This document shows positions 43,461 to 54,192 of a DNA stretch of 64,000 bases, one piece after another (the first letter of the stretch is position 1; each line of letters opens with the position of its first letter). The notes under the pieces are model-generated. The model was not told the origin of the DNA, did not search any database, and was given only the letters and a program-made list of their open reading frames with translations. The position numbers and the translations under genes were made by a program. This DNA is from Nocardia crassostreae (GTDB lineage Bacteria; Actinomycetota; Actinomycetes; Mycobacteriales; Mycobacteriaceae), in NCBI RefSeq assembly GCF_001613405.1, contig NZ_BDCH01000011.1:62001-126000 (forward strand). The letters run 5' to 3'.

Positions 43461-46384
43461 GCATGCCCTCCGTCGTTGTACTGCGAGTCGGCCCGTCCGG
43501 AGCGGACGCCGCTCAAGTGCCTGGTCAGGCTGCTGCGAATCTCTTCGGGATTGCGAGCGCCGCCCTCGTCCTCCTGAGTCACCGCGCCGGGCACCAGCTG
43601 GGCGCCGGGCCGGCGAATCGGCAGCCCGCCCTGGGTGCGATCGCTCGTGGTCGGATTGGCGGCCTCCTCCGCGGCCGCCCAGCCGGCATCGGAGGCCGAG
43701 GTCCACGTCTCGGTGGACGGGCTGCCCGCGGCGGGTTCCACCAGCCATTCCGACACCATGCGTTGGTAGATGGGGCTGTGATCGTCGCCTGCCGGGTGCT
43801 GCTCGGCCGGTTCGGCGGTGTCGTTGCCGCCGTTGGCGTTCGCGGCGATGCCGTTCGCGCCGATGCCGTTCCCGTTCGCACCGGCGCCGCTGCCGGTCTC
43901 GAAGGAACCGCCGCCGAAGGCATTGAAGCCGGTGTCGTAGGAGCGGTCCGCCGCGCTGTCGTCGTAGCCGTACCCGCCGCCCTTGATCGGGGACATGGGC
44001 TCGAACCGCTGGGTCGCTGGGTCGCCGGGTGCGATACCGGGGAACCGCTGCTCCTCGTGGGTGAACTGCGGCTCGTCCCTCGTGAACTGCGGCTCGTCCC
44101 GGGTGAACTGGGGCTCGTCCCGGGTGAACCGCGGCTCGTCGGTCGGGGACGGCTGCTGCTCGTCCGACCGGCCGGAATCACCCCAGAAGTCGACCTGCGC
44201 GGGGTAGACGCTGGTGTCCTGGTCGGCGAACGCGTCGCTGAAACTATCCGATTTCTGCTGCTCACCAACGAATCCGGGGAGCGCGGGCAGCTCACCGGTA
44301 TCCATGCCCGGCGTCTTGCGCTGCGGCAGTCCGGAACTGGTGACGCCGAATCGGGTGGTGGTCTCCGGGAAGCGCGCCACCTCCGGCGGATTCGGCACCG
44401 GCATGAGGCGCGGCGGCGTGATCGACGGCTGCGGCGCCGAGACCGGCGCGGGCGTTCCGGCGGGCGGGGCGACCGGCAGCGCGGTCGCGGCGACCGGGTA
44501 CTGCCCGGTGCTGTCGCCGACGCGCTCGGGCGCGGGGGAGACCAGGCTGCCCGGCAGGTGCACGCTCGCCGTGATGCCCGGCTGCTGCACCATGGCCGAG
44601 GTGCGGCGCAGGCTGACGGTGATGTTGTGCCGCTTGGCGAGCCGGCCGACCACGAACAGGCCCATGCGGCGGGCGGTCTCGACATTGACCTCGCCACCGG
44701 AGGCGAGCCGGTCGTTGATGGACTGCAGGTCTTCGGCATTCATGCCGAGGCCACGGTCGGTGATCTCGATGAGATAGCCGCCGTCCACGGCGCGCGCCAC
44801 CGAGACCGCCACCGGCGTGGTCGGCGGCGAATAGCGCAGCGCGTTGTCGATGAGCTCGGCCAGCAGGTGCTCGATATCGACGGCGGGCTCACCGGCCACG
44901 ATGCCGTCGGGCACGGTGCCGATCTCGACGCGCTGATAGTCCTCCACCTGGGAGACCGAGGACCACAGCATGTCCGACAGCGGCACCGGCGCGAGATGGC
45001 CACGGCGCAAGGCGGTTCCGGCCAGCACCAGCAGGTTGTCGCCGTTACGGCGCATGCGGGTGGCGAGGTGGTCGAGGCGGAACAGCGACTGCAGCCGCTC
45101 GGAATCGTCCTCGTCGCGCTCCAGTTCCTCGATCAGGTTGAGCTGCTGCTCCACCAGGGATTGGCTACGGCGCGAGAGGGTCTCGAACATATTGCCGATC
45201 TGCAGGCGCAGTCGCGCCTGTTCACCGGCGAGGTGCAGCGCCTGCGCGTGGATATCGTCGACGGCGCGGGCCAGCTGGCCGATCTCCTCGGTGGTGTGCA
45301 CGTCGACCGGCGTGATCTCGGGGGCGGCGCCGCCGGAGCGCACCACCTCGAGTTCGCGCGGCAGGTCGATATGGGCCACCTGCAAGGCATCTCGCCGCAG
45401 GCGGCGGACCAGCACGACCAGCGAGCGCCCCACCACCAGGGCGAGCGCGAGACCCGCGAGCAGCATGCCGATAACCACGGAGGTATCGCGGAGCACCGTA
45501 TTGCGGGCGTCGGTGCTCAACTGCCCCAGGCGCGCGTCCAGTGAGGCGGCGAGATGCTCGGATTCCTTCGAATAGGCCTCGAGGCTGGCATTGACCGCAT
45601 CCGACATGGCCGGAATGGCGGCCGGGTCCGGGACGTTCTGCGACAGCACGCCGATGCGGATGCCCGCGGCGTCCTTGAGCTGCGTGAAGTTCTGAGCCTG
45701 GCCCGGATTCAGCCCGGCGTACACCTCGAGCATGGTGATCTCGGCGCCGATGGAGGTCAGCAGCCGGGCCCGCAGCGCCGGATTCTTGGCCAGATCGGGG
45801 GAGGCCAGCATGACGCGTTCCTGGGTGAGCAGGCGCCCGCCGGTCATGATGGTGCCCAACTGCAGGAACAGCTGCTGGGTCTGCAGCTCACTGACCGACT
45901 GCGAGGTCGACAGCGTGGCCTGAATGCGGGTCGAGACCGTCTCGGTCTGTTCGGCCAGGGTGGCGGGGGAGCCGCTGCGCAGGCTGTTGCGCATGGTGCG
46001 GGCGACCCCGATGGCCTGCGTCATCTCCTGGGTGATCTGCGGATCGGCCTTGGAAGAGCGCAGCCGGGTCTCGAGGTCCGCCACCGCCTGATCGAACTTC
46101 CCGGTCGCGGCGTCGAGGACCGGATCGGCCTCGGTATTGCCCCACCCGGTGATGGCGGCGATCGCGAGATTCTGCGTCGCGGTTTCGAACTTGGTGGTGC
46201 TGCGCATGATTGCGGCCTGTTCGGTACCCGCGCTCAACTGATTGATCGTCTGCAGCTCGCTGTTGATTCGCAGGACCGCGAAGGTCGAGGCGAGCAACAC
46301 CGGCAGCACCAGAACGATGCCGACCTTGCGAGTGACGGGCCAGTTGGACAGGCTGAATTGCCAGGACCGGGGCGTTGCTTCCAT
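43457..46384 (-). CDS. Nitrate/sulfonate-sensing-type histidine kinase (CvnA-like)
   Basis: A sensor of 975 residues from ATG 46384 ([10 protein letters not shown]); a longer frame to 46471 is possible but has no better start. A first membrane helix (about 22-42), an extracytoplasmic helical NIT domain (about 45-300) and a second helix (about 320-345) are followed by a HAMP-like linker, a HisKA-type helix ([16 protein letters not shown]) and HATPase boxes ([17 protein letters not shown]). The last 350 residues are low-complexity with four copies of FTRDEPQ. This is the membrane component that starts conservon signalling. The DNA for the FTRDEPQ copies is a 21-bp tandem repeat. Confidence 0.92.
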   Translation of the reverse strand: MEATPRSWQFSLSNWPVTRKVGIVLVLPVLLASTFAVLRINSELQTINQLSAGTEQAAIMRSTTKFETATQNLAIAAITGWGNTEADPVLDAATGKFDQAVADLETRLRSSKADPQITQEMTQAIGVARTMRNSLRSGSPATLAEQTETVSTRIQATLSTSQSVSELQTQQLFLQLGTIMTGGRLLTQERVMLASPDLAKNPALRARLLTSIGAEITMLEVYAGLNPGQAQNFTQLKDAAGIRIGVLSQNVPDPAAIPAMSDAVNASLEAYSKESEHLAASLDARLGQLSTDARNTVLRDTSVVIGMLLAGLALALVVGRSLVVLVRRLRRDALQVAHIDLPRELEVVRSGGAAPEITPVDVHTTEEIGQLARAVDDIHAQALHLAGEQARLRLQIGNMFETLSRRSQSLVEQQLNLIEELERDEDDSERLQSLFRLDHLATRMRRNGDNLLVLAGTALRRGHLAPVPLSDMLWSSVSQVEDYQRVEIGTVPDGIVAGEPAVDIEHLLAELIDNALRYSPPTTPVAVSVARAVDGGYLIEITDRGLGMNAEDLQSINDRLASGGEVNVETARRMGLFVVGRLAKRHNITVSLRRTSAMVQQPGITASVHLPGSLVSPAPERVGDSTGQYPVAATALPVAPPAGTPAPVSAPQPSITPPRLMPVPNPPEVARFPETTTRFGVTSSGLPQRKTPGMDTGELPALPGFVGEQQKSDSFSDAFADQDTSVYPAQVDFWGDSGRSDEQQPSPTDEPRFTRDEPQFTRDEPQFTRDEPQFTHEEQRFPGIAPGDPATQRFEPMSPIKGGGYGYDDSAADRSYDTGFNAFGGGSFETGSGAGANGNGIGANGIAANANGGNDTAEPAEQHPAGDDHSPIYQRMVSEWLVEPAAGSPSTETWTSASDAGWAAAEEAANPTTSDRTQGGLPIRRPGAQLVPGAVTQEDEGGARNPEEIRSSLTRHLSGVRSGRADSQYNDGGHA
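44061..44144. repeat. Four 21-bp tandem repeats inside the sensor-kinase gene
   Basis: The unit GTGAACTGCGGCTCGTCCC (plus strand) recurs with a 21-base period. It encodes four seven-residue FTRDEPQ-like units in the disordered tail. Copy number may vary between strains. Confidence 0.8.
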
Positions 46385-46714
46385 CCCGCTTCCGTCGCCT
46401 CCGCTTTCAGAAGTGACCCCCGGGTCATATGCGGTTGTACGGTTTCGGGGATCGAACCCGCGCGGAACCAACTAGTGGTCTTTTTGTATGGCCTGCAACA
46501 TACCGCGTGGGGTGAGTAACGGCAATTCGGACAACTCGATGTTAGAGACTCCGAATGCAGCCGCGCGCAACGTGTTTCGAACAGGTATAGGCGCGCCTGT
46601 GACACGCCTCGGTAAGGGTTCTGCAAAAGCCCCAGGTCACCCCCGCATGTCTCTCTGCGTGTCGAAGGCATCCTTCTCAGTCACCTCTCAGTCGCTGTGG
46701 GCAGACTGGTGGCC
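46385..46714. other. 330-bp divergent region between the conservon and mprA
   Basis: It has no gene. The stretch is AT-richer near 46470-46560 and should hold both promoters. A tRNA-like GGTTCGATCC string on the minus strand near 46445-46465 was checked and does not fold into a tRNA. Confidence 0.6.
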
Positions 46715-47401
46715 ATGCGCATTCTGGTAGTCGACGACGACCGCGCGGTCCGGGAATCGTTGCGTCGTTCGCTCACCTTCAACGGGTACACCGTCGACCT
46801 CGCCGTCGACGGACTGGACGCCCTGGAGAAGACCGCCAGTCAGCGACCCGACGCCCTCGTGCTCGATGTCATGATGCCCCGCCTGGACGGCCTGGAAGTG
46901 TGCCGCCGCCTCCGCAGCACCGGCGATGATCTGCCCATTCTGGTGCTCACCGCACGGGATTCGGTCTCCGAGCGCGTCGCCGGACTCGACGCCGGGGCCG
47001 ACGACTACCTACCCAAGCCCTTCGCGCTCGAGGAGTTACTGGCCCGGCTGCGCGCCCTGCTGCGCCGCACCACCGCCGATGCCTCCGACTCCTCCGAGAC
47101 CATGAAGTTCGCCGACCTGTCCCTGGATCCGGTCACCCGCGAAGTGTGGCGCGGCGAACGCCAGATCAGCCTCACCCGCACCGAGTTCTCGCTGCTGGAA
47201 ATGCTCATTGCCAATCCGCGCCGCGTGCTCACCCGCAGCCGCATCCTGGAAGAGGTGTGGGGCTACGACTTTCCCACCTCCGGCAATGCCCTCGAGGTGT
47301 ACATCGGCTACCTGCGCCGCAAGACCGAGGTCGATGGGGAACCGCGGCTCATCCATACCGTGCGCGGCGTCGGCTACGTGCTGCGCGAGACACCGCCGTA
47401 G
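46715..47401 (+). CDS. mprA: Response regulator MprA (OmpR/PhoB type)
   Basis: A 228-residue regulator. The receiver domain has the acid pair DDD at 7-9, the phospho-acceptor Asp51 in LVLDVMMP and the conserved Lys in YLPKPF. The C-terminal winged helix ([33 protein letters not shown]) binds DNA. It matches Rv0981. MprA answers envelope and cell-wall stress and controls pepD and sigma genes. ATG 46715 was chosen over GTG 46697 because MRILVVDDD is the canonical start. Confidence 0.94.
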   Translation: MRILVVDDDRAVRESLRRSLTFNGYTVDLAVDGLDALEKTASQRPDALVLDVMMPRLDGLEVCRRLRSTGDDLPILVLTARDSVSERVAGLDAGADDYLPKPFALEELLARLRALLRRTTADASDSSETMKFADLSLDPVTREVWRGERQISLTRTEFSLLEMLIANPRRVLTRSRILEEVWGYDFPTSGNALEVYIGYLRRKTEVDGEPRLIHTVRGVGYVLRETPP

Positions 47402-47406
47402 GAGCC

Positions 47407-48888
47407 GTGCTCGTGGGTAGAACCGTTCCCCGGCGCACCGTGGTCGCCGGATTGACGCAGCGGCCGGAATCCGCCGGGTTCGATGCGAAGGACATGCGCC
47501 CGCCGATGCCGCTGACGCGCTCGGTCTCGCTGCGCTGGCGGGTGACGCTGCTGGCCGCCTCGGTGGTGGCCGTGGCCGTCGCCTCCACCTCCATCGCCGC
47601 CTATGCCATGGTGGCGCGCTCGCTGTACGCCGATGTCGACACCCAGCTGCGCGCCCGCGCCTCGCTGATGATCGACAACAACTTCGACTCGCTCGGCTTC
47701 CAGTCGATCGTGCTGGCCGGGCTGTACTCCAGTGACGTCGGCGTGGCGCTGATCTTCCCGGATCTGTCGCCGTATGTGCCGCCGCAGTCGACGAATCCGC
47801 CCATCAGCAGCCAGGAATTGGCGGTGGCGCGCGGGGAGATCGGCTTCTCGCTGCGCACCGTCGACAATCAGCGGGTGCTGGCCCGGCGCACGCATTCCGG
47901 CTCCACCCTGGTGGTTTCGCAACGCCTGCAACCCACCCGCGAGGTGCTCGACCGGCTGGCCTGGCTGTTGTTCGTGGTGGGCGGGTGCGGCGTCATGCTG
48001 GCCGCCGCCGCGGGAACGGCCGTGGGCCGCACCGGTTTGCGGCCCATCGCCCGGCTCACCGCGGCCACCGAACGCGTGGCCCGCACCGACGATCTGACCC
48101 CCATACCGGTAACGGGCGACGACGAACTCGCCCGGCTCACCGACAGTTTCAACACCATGCTGCGCGCACTGGCCGAATCCCGGGAAAGACAACGGCGATT
48201 GGTGGCCGATGCGGGGCACGAGCTGAAAACGCCATTGACCTCGTTGCGCACCAATATGGAATTGCTCATCGCCTCCTCCCGGCCGGGCGCACCGCGCATT
48301 CCGGACGAGGACATGGCCGAACTGCGCTCCGATGTCATGGCGCAGATCGAGGAATTGTCCACGCTGGTGGGCGATCTGGTGGACCTGGCCCGCGAGGACG
48401 CCCCGGACACCGTGTACGAGGTGGTCGATATCGGCGATGTCACCGAACGCGCCCTGGAACGAGCGCGGCGGCGGCGCAGCGGAATCGAATTCGAGGCGCA
48501 ATTGCGACCCTGGTTCGTCTACGGCCACGAAGCGGGCCTGGAACGCGCCATCCTCAATGTGCTCGACAATGCCGCCAAATGGAGTCCGGCCGGGGCCAAG
48601 GTGCTCGTCACCATGACCGAGAACGGCCGCGGCCTGCTGGAGCTGTCGGTCGACGACGCCGGACCCGGCATTCCGCTCGCCGAACGCGAGCTGGTGTTCG
48701 AGCGCTTCTACCGGACCACCGCCTCGCGCTCCATGCCCGGCTCCGGTCTGGGCCTGGCCATCGTCAAGCAGGTGGTGACCAAACACGGCGGCACCATCAC
48801 CATCGACACCTCCGAACGCGGCGGTGCGCTCATCCGTATCGTTCTGCCCGGAGAGGGTGCGCCACCCGCGGTCGCGGAGGAAAGTTAG
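47407..48888 (+). CDS. mprB: Sensor histidine kinase MprB
   Basis: A protein of 493 residues from GTG 47407; ATG 47494 gives the shorter MRPPMPLTRSVSLRWRV start closer to Rv0982. Membrane helices lie at about 48-70 and 185-205, with a periplasmic loop between. A HAMP (RPIARLTAATERVARTDD) follows. The phosphorylated His271 lies in DAGHELKTPLTSL, and the N and G boxes (NVLDNAAKWSP, GSGLGLAIVKQVV) are intact. It phosphorylates MprA. The operon continues with pepD, as in mycobacteria. Confidence 0.93.
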   Translation: MLVGRTVPRRTVVAGLTQRPESAGFDAKDMRPPMPLTRSVSLRWRVTLLAASVVAVAVASTSIAAYAMVARSLYADVDTQLRARASLMIDNNFDSLGFQSIVLAGLYSSDVGVALIFPDLSPYVPPQSTNPPISSQELAVARGEIGFSLRTVDNQRVLARRTHSGSTLVVSQRLQPTREVLDRLAWLLFVVGGCGVMLAAAAGTAVGRTGLRPIARLTAATERVARTDDLTPIPVTGDDELARLTDSFNTMLRALAESRERQRRLVADAGHELKTPLTSLRTNMELLIASSRPGAPRIPDEDMAELRSDVMAQIEELSTLVGDLVDLAREDAPDTVYEVVDIGDVTERALERARRRRSGIEFEAQLRPWFVYGHEAGLERAILNVLDNAAKWSPAGAKVLVTMTENGRGLLELSVDDAGPGIPLAERELVFERFYRTTASRSMPGSGLGLAIVKQVVTKHGGTITIDTSERGGALIRIVLPGEGAPPAVAEES

Positions 48889-48976
48889 AACCCTCCGGAA
48901 AAAGCAAGCACGGTCTCAGTCCGCTCTCAGTCGTCACCGCCAATGTTGGCCAGGAGACTCGAGGAGAAACGAGAAA

Positions 48977-50545
<1,569 letters not shown>

Positions 50546-50634
50546 TGATGCACGAAAGCGGACGGGTGCCCATGCCCGCCATCCGGGTCCGCCCGGACGG
50601 GGAGTGGGAGCTGTTGTCGGGCAAGGGCGCTACG

Positions 50635-51138
50635 GTGAGCACCATGGAAATCGATGCCCCCGTGGCGGGCCGTGCTCTTGTCGTTGTCGTCGACGACCGA
50701 ACCGCCCATGGCGGGGTCGACTCGCTGGGCCCGCTGGTGACGGAACTACTCACCGAGGCCGGGTTCCTGGTCGACGCCTCGGTATCGGTGTCGGCCGACG
50801 AGGTCGAGATCCGCAATGCGCTCAATACCGCCGTCATCGGCGGTGTCGATCTGGTCATCTCGGTGGGCGGCACCGGTATGTCGCCGCGCGATGTGACGCC
50901 CGAGGCCACCGAAGAGGTCCTCGATCGGGTGCTGCCGGGTATCAGCGAGGCGCTGCGCTCGTCGGGACTCGCCTCAGGCTCGCTCGACGCGGGTCTGTCG
51001 CGCGGTCTGGCCGGTGTCTCCGGCAGCACGCTGGTGGTAAACCTGCCGGGTTCGCGTGCCGCCATTCGCGACGGTATGGCCACCCTGGGCCCGCTCGCGA
51101 GCCGGGTCATCGATGAACTCTCCGGCCTGGCGGAATGA
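50635..51138 (+). CDS. MoaB2-like molybdopterin-binding protein
   Basis: A protein of 167 residues from GTG 50635 (VSTMEIDAPVAGRALVVVVDDRT). An upstream extension to 50542 is open but has no family resemblance. The MoaB/MogA fold shows VSVGGTGMSPRDVTPE and the C-terminal GVSGSTLVVNLPGS phosphate-binding motifs. This family adenylylates or binds molybdopterin; the Rv0984 copy sits in the same mprAB-pepD operon. The link between molybdenum cofactor handling and the stress operon is conserved but unexplained. Confidence 0.85.
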   Translation: MSTMEIDAPVAGRALVVVVDDRTAHGGVDSLGPLVTELLTEAGFLVDASVSVSADEVEIRNALNTAVIGGVDLVISVGGTGMSPRDVTPEATEEVLDRVLPGISEALRSSGLASGSLDAGLSRGLAGVSGSTLVVNLPGSRAAIRDGMATLGPLASRVIDELSGLAE

Positions 51139-51350
51139 CCGCCGAGTCCGAGCAGAACTCCGAGCAACCCCGTCCGGCCGAGCGCCGGGCGGGGTCTCGT
51201 CGTCTTTCCGCTGCCGAGAAGGCGAAACTCGCGCGCATATTCGGTGACGCGCTACCCGACACCACCTCCGACGAGCGCGCGCCCGCACCGGATTCCGGGC
51301 AGTCCGGCGACGACTGGCTGCGCTCGCAGGTGCCGCCGCATCACGGCTGA
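51135..51350 (+). CDS. Small conserved hydrophilic protein after moaB2
   Basis: A 71-residue protein that overlaps the moaB2 stop as ATGA. It is rich in Glu, Arg and Ser with one helix-forming stretch (RLSAAEKAKLARIFGDALP) and ends DDWLRSQVPPHHG. No known domain or signal was recognised. The tight overlap argues for a real gene in the mprA operon. Confidence 0.7.
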   Translation: MTAESEQNSEQPRPAERRAGSRRLSAAEKAKLARIFGDALPDTTSDERAPAPDSGQSGDDWLRSQVPPHHG

Positions 51351-51689
51351 GCCGCCACCCTTTCGCGCGCCATTCTGAGCGCGCTCATTTTCGAGTCCGC
51401 TCAGGGACGAAGCCATTTCGTTATCACTTTCCCCGGTCGGGGACGCTAAACGCGTTCCCCGTTTTTCATGCTGTTTTCCGCATGTGCACCCTGGTGTTGC
51501 CATCTAATTGCTGATGTGGCTAGGGTCTCGTTCGGGTCAACAAACCTACTAGTCCAAAGGGTTTGAGGCAGACGCTTGAGTATTGCCGTCCGGAAACTCG
51601 AGAGTTGCTCATTGGGAATTGGCCTTGTAGGTGACCCATCCAGCTTCGGTGGTCGGAGCTGGTCGGTAGACAACCTGATGAGGGAAAGA
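51351..51689. other. 339-bp region before the porin cluster
   Basis: It contains a terminator-like hairpin (51438-51466) and, from about 51630, a leader sequence shared with the second porin pair. The remainder is AT-richer than its neighbours and probably carries the porin promoter. No gene was seen. Confidence 0.6.
51438..51466 (+). terminator. Terminator after the mprA operon
   Basis: CGGGGACGC pairs with GCGTTCCCCG (one bulged T), followed by TTTTT. It ends the pepD-moaB2 transcript before the porin promoter. Confidence 0.7.
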
Positions 51690-52367
51690 ATGAGCGAGAA
51701 CCGCACCAGCGGCTTCCGTCGCGTCGGCCGTGTCGCGGTCTTCGGCGCAGCCGCCTCCGTGGCCGTGGGTCTGCTGTCGACCGGCGCCGCGAACGCCGAC
51801 ACCTTCGTGCCGTTGCCGGACGGCCAGAAGGCGAGCCCGGCGGGCGTTACCATCAGCCGCGTCGGCGAGCACGCCGTCATCTCGCCGTCGCTGGCCGCCA
51901 ATGGCGCCGGTCGTACCGCGTGGGTGTCGGGCAAGGTCTTCGCCGATGTCACCAACACCCCCGAGGGCGAGGTCGGCCCCTGGAACGGCGCCACCAACGC
52001 CCCGGGCTCCAACAACTCCTCCACCCACGGCGCCTCCCGCCTGACCACCGGCTACATCGTCGGTTGCCAGGTCAGCCTCGCCGATGACGCCATCTCCGCC
52101 GGTGTGTCCGGCGGCGTGAGCCTGTCCGGCGGCAGCCTCGGCGGCTCCATGGGCCTGAGCCTCGGCCCGGGCCAGGTCAAGTTCGTCGAGATCCAGGGCA
52201 AGGACATCCTGAAGAACGGCACCTACTCGGTGGAGTACCAGGACGTCCCGATGGAGATCAACGGCTGCGCCGGCTACGCCCAGGCGCGCGCCTACACCGT
52301 GGTCGAGATCATCGGCGATCACTACTCGAAGACCACCCTCTACGGGCAGCCGTTCAGCATCGGCTGA
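51690..52367 (+). CDS. MspA-family porin, type A, copy 1
   Basis: A 225-residue outer-membrane channel subunit. The signal peptide has a basic start (MSENRTSGFRR) and cleaves after TGAANA. The mature chain starts DTFVPLPDGQK and contains the MspA-type IVGCQV strand and the C-terminal NGCAGYAQARAYTVVEI and SKTTLYGQPFSIG. Such proteins assemble as octameric goblets that let small hydrophilic solutes across the mycomembrane. It pairs with a type B gene 63 bp downstream, as NfpA/NfpB do in Nocardia farcinica, where both are needed for one channel. Confidence 0.92.
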   Translation: MSENRTSGFRRVGRVAVFGAAASVAVGLLSTGAANADTFVPLPDGQKASPAGVTISRVGEHAVISPSLAANGAGRTAWVSGKVFADVTNTPEGEVGPWNGATNAPGSNNSSTHGASRLTTGYIVGCQVSLADDAISAGVSGGVSLSGGSLGGSMGLSLGPGQVKFVEIQGKDILKNGTYSVEYQDVPMEINGCAGYAQARAYTVVEIIGDHYSKTTLYGQPFSIG

Positions 52368-52394
52368 CGTTGGTCGCGAACCGCTAATTCACAT

Positions 52395-52408
52395 CTCGCG
52401 TAAGCGAG
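52395..52408 (+). promoter_or_regulatory. Intercistronic GNRA-tetraloop hairpin, copy 1
   Basis: CTCGC-GTAA-GCGAG lies 22 bp before the type B start. The equivalent spot in the second porin pair keeps the stem core with a GCAA loop, so both are GNRA tetraloops. Confidence 0.5.
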
Positions 52409-52430
52409 TTCGACCCTAGAAGGAATTCTC

Positions 52431-53111
52431 ATGAACATTCGCAAGACTGCGGCCCGGGTGGCCGGCGTCGGCTTCGCCGCTACCGCCGCTATCGGCCTGT
52501 TCTCCACCGGTGCGGCCAATGCCGACACCTTCGTCGGCCTGCCCGGCGGCGAGATCACCCAGACCCTGTCCGACGGCACCGTGGTGAACGTCCGGCTGGT
52601 CGGTGAGTCCGCCAATATCAACCCGTCGCTGGGCTCCACCCCGCTGCACCGCAACGCCTGGGTTTCCGGCTCCGCGCAGGTGCAGATCTCCGGCGCCAAC
52701 GGCACCGTCGGCGGCAAGATCGTCCCCGGTTACGTGGTGGGTTGCCAGGTCAATATCTCCGGCGGCGGCGCCGAGGCCAGCCAGAGCAACGACTTCGCGG
52801 TGAGCGCCGACGGCGTCAGCGTCACCCCGGGCGCGCTCAACGGCGGCGGCAAGCTGACCCTGGGCCCCGGCCAGTCCAAGGCCTTCTACATCCTGGACCT
52901 GGAAGCGCCGGACGACTACGGCAGCGAGTCGCACAACAAGAACAACAAGTTCAAGGGCTCGAACGGCTCGGTGACCTGGGCCGACACCACCATCGCCCTG
53001 GGCGGTTGCGCGGGCTACGCGCAGGCGCGTTCGTTCGTGCAGGTGCAGGTCGAGACCGACAATGTCGTCGGCACGGTCACGCTCTGGGGTCAGCCCTTCA
53101 GCCTCGGCTGA
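52431..53111 (+). CDS. MspA-family porin, type B, copy 1
   Basis: A 226-residue subunit. The signal peptide (MNIRKTAARVAG) ends STGAANA, and the mature chain starts DTFVGLPGGEITQTLSDGTVV. The second half contains YVVGCQVNISGGGAE, an inserted acidic/Asn loop (DDYGSESHNKNNKFKG) and the conserved GGCAGYAQARSFVQVQVETDN and TLWGQPFSLG. AAGGA lies eight bases before ATG 52431. It is the partner of the type A copy 1 subunit and shares a transcript with it; a terminator follows. Confidence 0.92.
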   Translation: MNIRKTAARVAGVGFAATAAIGLFSTGAANADTFVGLPGGEITQTLSDGTVVNVRLVGESANINPSLGSTPLHRNAWVSGSAQVQISGANGTVGGKIVPGYVVGCQVNISGGGAEASQSNDFAVSADGVSVTPGALNGGGKLTLGPGQSKAFYILDLEAPDDYGSESHNKNNKFKGSNGSVTWADTTIALGGCAGYAQARSFVQVQVETDNVVGTVTLWGQPFSLG

Positions 53112-53450
53112 TTCGGTAGCCTTCCGGCTGATTCGGCAACCGCTGCGGCGGATTCGTTCCAGCTCAGCGGATCTTCAAGGGGTCCGGTGCTAAAGCACCG
53201 GGCCCCTTTTGCTATTCATAGCCTTCTCGGCATAGCTGCGGGTAGTTGTGAAGCCGTCCAAGTTCTCTTCTCTCTCACGAGTCAAACGTCACACTTGTGA
53301 TGTAAAGTGCCCACCGTCGCTACGTGAAAAGAATTCGTTAGCAGTAACACAGCGGCAACAATGTGGCGACAAACTAACCCGGGTTCCTCAAAGAACCCAT
53401 TTCAGCTCCGGTGGTCGGGGATGACCGCAAGAAACCTGATGAGGGGAAGT
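53112..53450. other. 339-bp region between the two porin pairs
   Basis: It holds the terminator of pair 1 (53177-53210) and the leader of pair 2; the last 55 bases match the leader before pair 1. The central part (53220-53380) is AT-richer and should contain a promoter. No gene was seen. Confidence 0.6.
53177..53210 (+). terminator. Terminator after porin pair 1
   Basis: AAGGGGTCCGGTGC pairs with GCACCGGGCCCCTT (one G-U pair) around TAAA, then TTTT. It is a clean intrinsic terminator. Confidence 0.85.
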
Positions 53451-54131
53451 ATGAGCGAGAACCGCACCAACGGTCTGCGTTCCGGAGCCCGTTTTGCGGG
53501 TGTCGGCGCGGCCGCTGCCGTGGCCATCGGCCTGTTTTCGACTGGTGCTGCCAGCGCCGATACCTTCGTGCCGTTGCCGGACGGTCAGAAGGTGTCGCCC
53601 AGTGGAACCGTGACCATCACCCGTACCGGTGAGCACGCCATCGTGTCGCCGTCGCTGGCTGCCAATGGCGCCGGCCGTACCGTCTGGGGCAGTGGCAATG
53701 CCACCGCAGACGTTGCCGAAACCCCCGAGGGCGAAGCCGGTCCGTGGAACGGTCCGACCAACAACCCGGGCACCAATAACTCCTCCACCCATGGCATTTC
53801 GCGCCTCAGCACCGGCTACATCGTCGGCTGCCAGGTGTCCATCGCCGACGATGCGATCGGCGCCAGCGTCGGTGGCGGCATCGACACCTCCGGCTTCAGC
53901 CTGAGCGGCGGCATGAGCCTGAACCTGGGCCCCGGCCAGGTCAAGTGGGTCGAGGTGCAGGGCAAGGACATCCCGAAGGCGGGCGTGTACTCGGTCGAGT
54001 ACATGGACGCCGAGATGGAGATCCAGGGTTGCGCGGGCTACGCCCAGGCGCGGTCGTACACCGTCGTCGAGATCATCGGCGACCACTACTCCAAGACCAC
54101 CCTGTACGGCATGCCGTTCAGCATCGGCTGA
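53451..54131 (+). CDS. MspA-family porin, type A, copy 2
   Basis: A 226-residue paralogue of the first type A gene: the same MSENRTNGLRSGARFAG start, signal cleavage after TGAASA, and DTFVPLPDGQKVSPSGTV. It also shares the C-terminal GCAGYAQARSYTVVEI and SKTTLYGMPFSIG. Near-identity in the leader and first 20 codons shows a recent duplication, while the centre (residues 110-160) has diverged and now carries ADDAIGASVGGGIDTSG. ATG 53451 has GAGGGGAAG upstream. Confidence 0.92.
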   Translation: MSENRTNGLRSGARFAGVGAAAAVAIGLFSTGAASADTFVPLPDGQKVSPSGTVTITRTGEHAIVSPSLAANGAGRTVWGSGNATADVAETPEGEAGPWNGPTNNPGTNNSSTHGISRLSTGYIVGCQVSIADDAIGASVGGGIDTSGFSLSGGMSLNLGPGQVKWVEVQGKDIPKAGVYSVEYMDAEMEIQGCAGYAQARSYTVVEIIGDHYSKTTLYGMPFSIG

Positions 54132-54156
54132 CGTGGTCCGGCCCGCAAAAACTCTT

Positions 54157-54170
54157 CTCGCGCAAGCGAA
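54157..54170 (+). promoter_or_regulatory. Intercistronic GNRA-tetraloop hairpin, copy 2
   Basis: TCTCGC-GCAA-GCGA before the second type B gene. The stem core TCGC/GCGA and a GNRA loop are kept relative to the first pair. Confidence 0.5.
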
Positions 54171-54192
54171 TTCAACCCCTGAGGGAAAAAGA

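Noticed and set aside
46440..46480. A tRNA-like T-arm (GGTTCGATCC) on the minus strand
   Set aside because: No acceptor or anticodon stem can be formed around it, and it lies at the 5' edge of the sensor-kinase frame.
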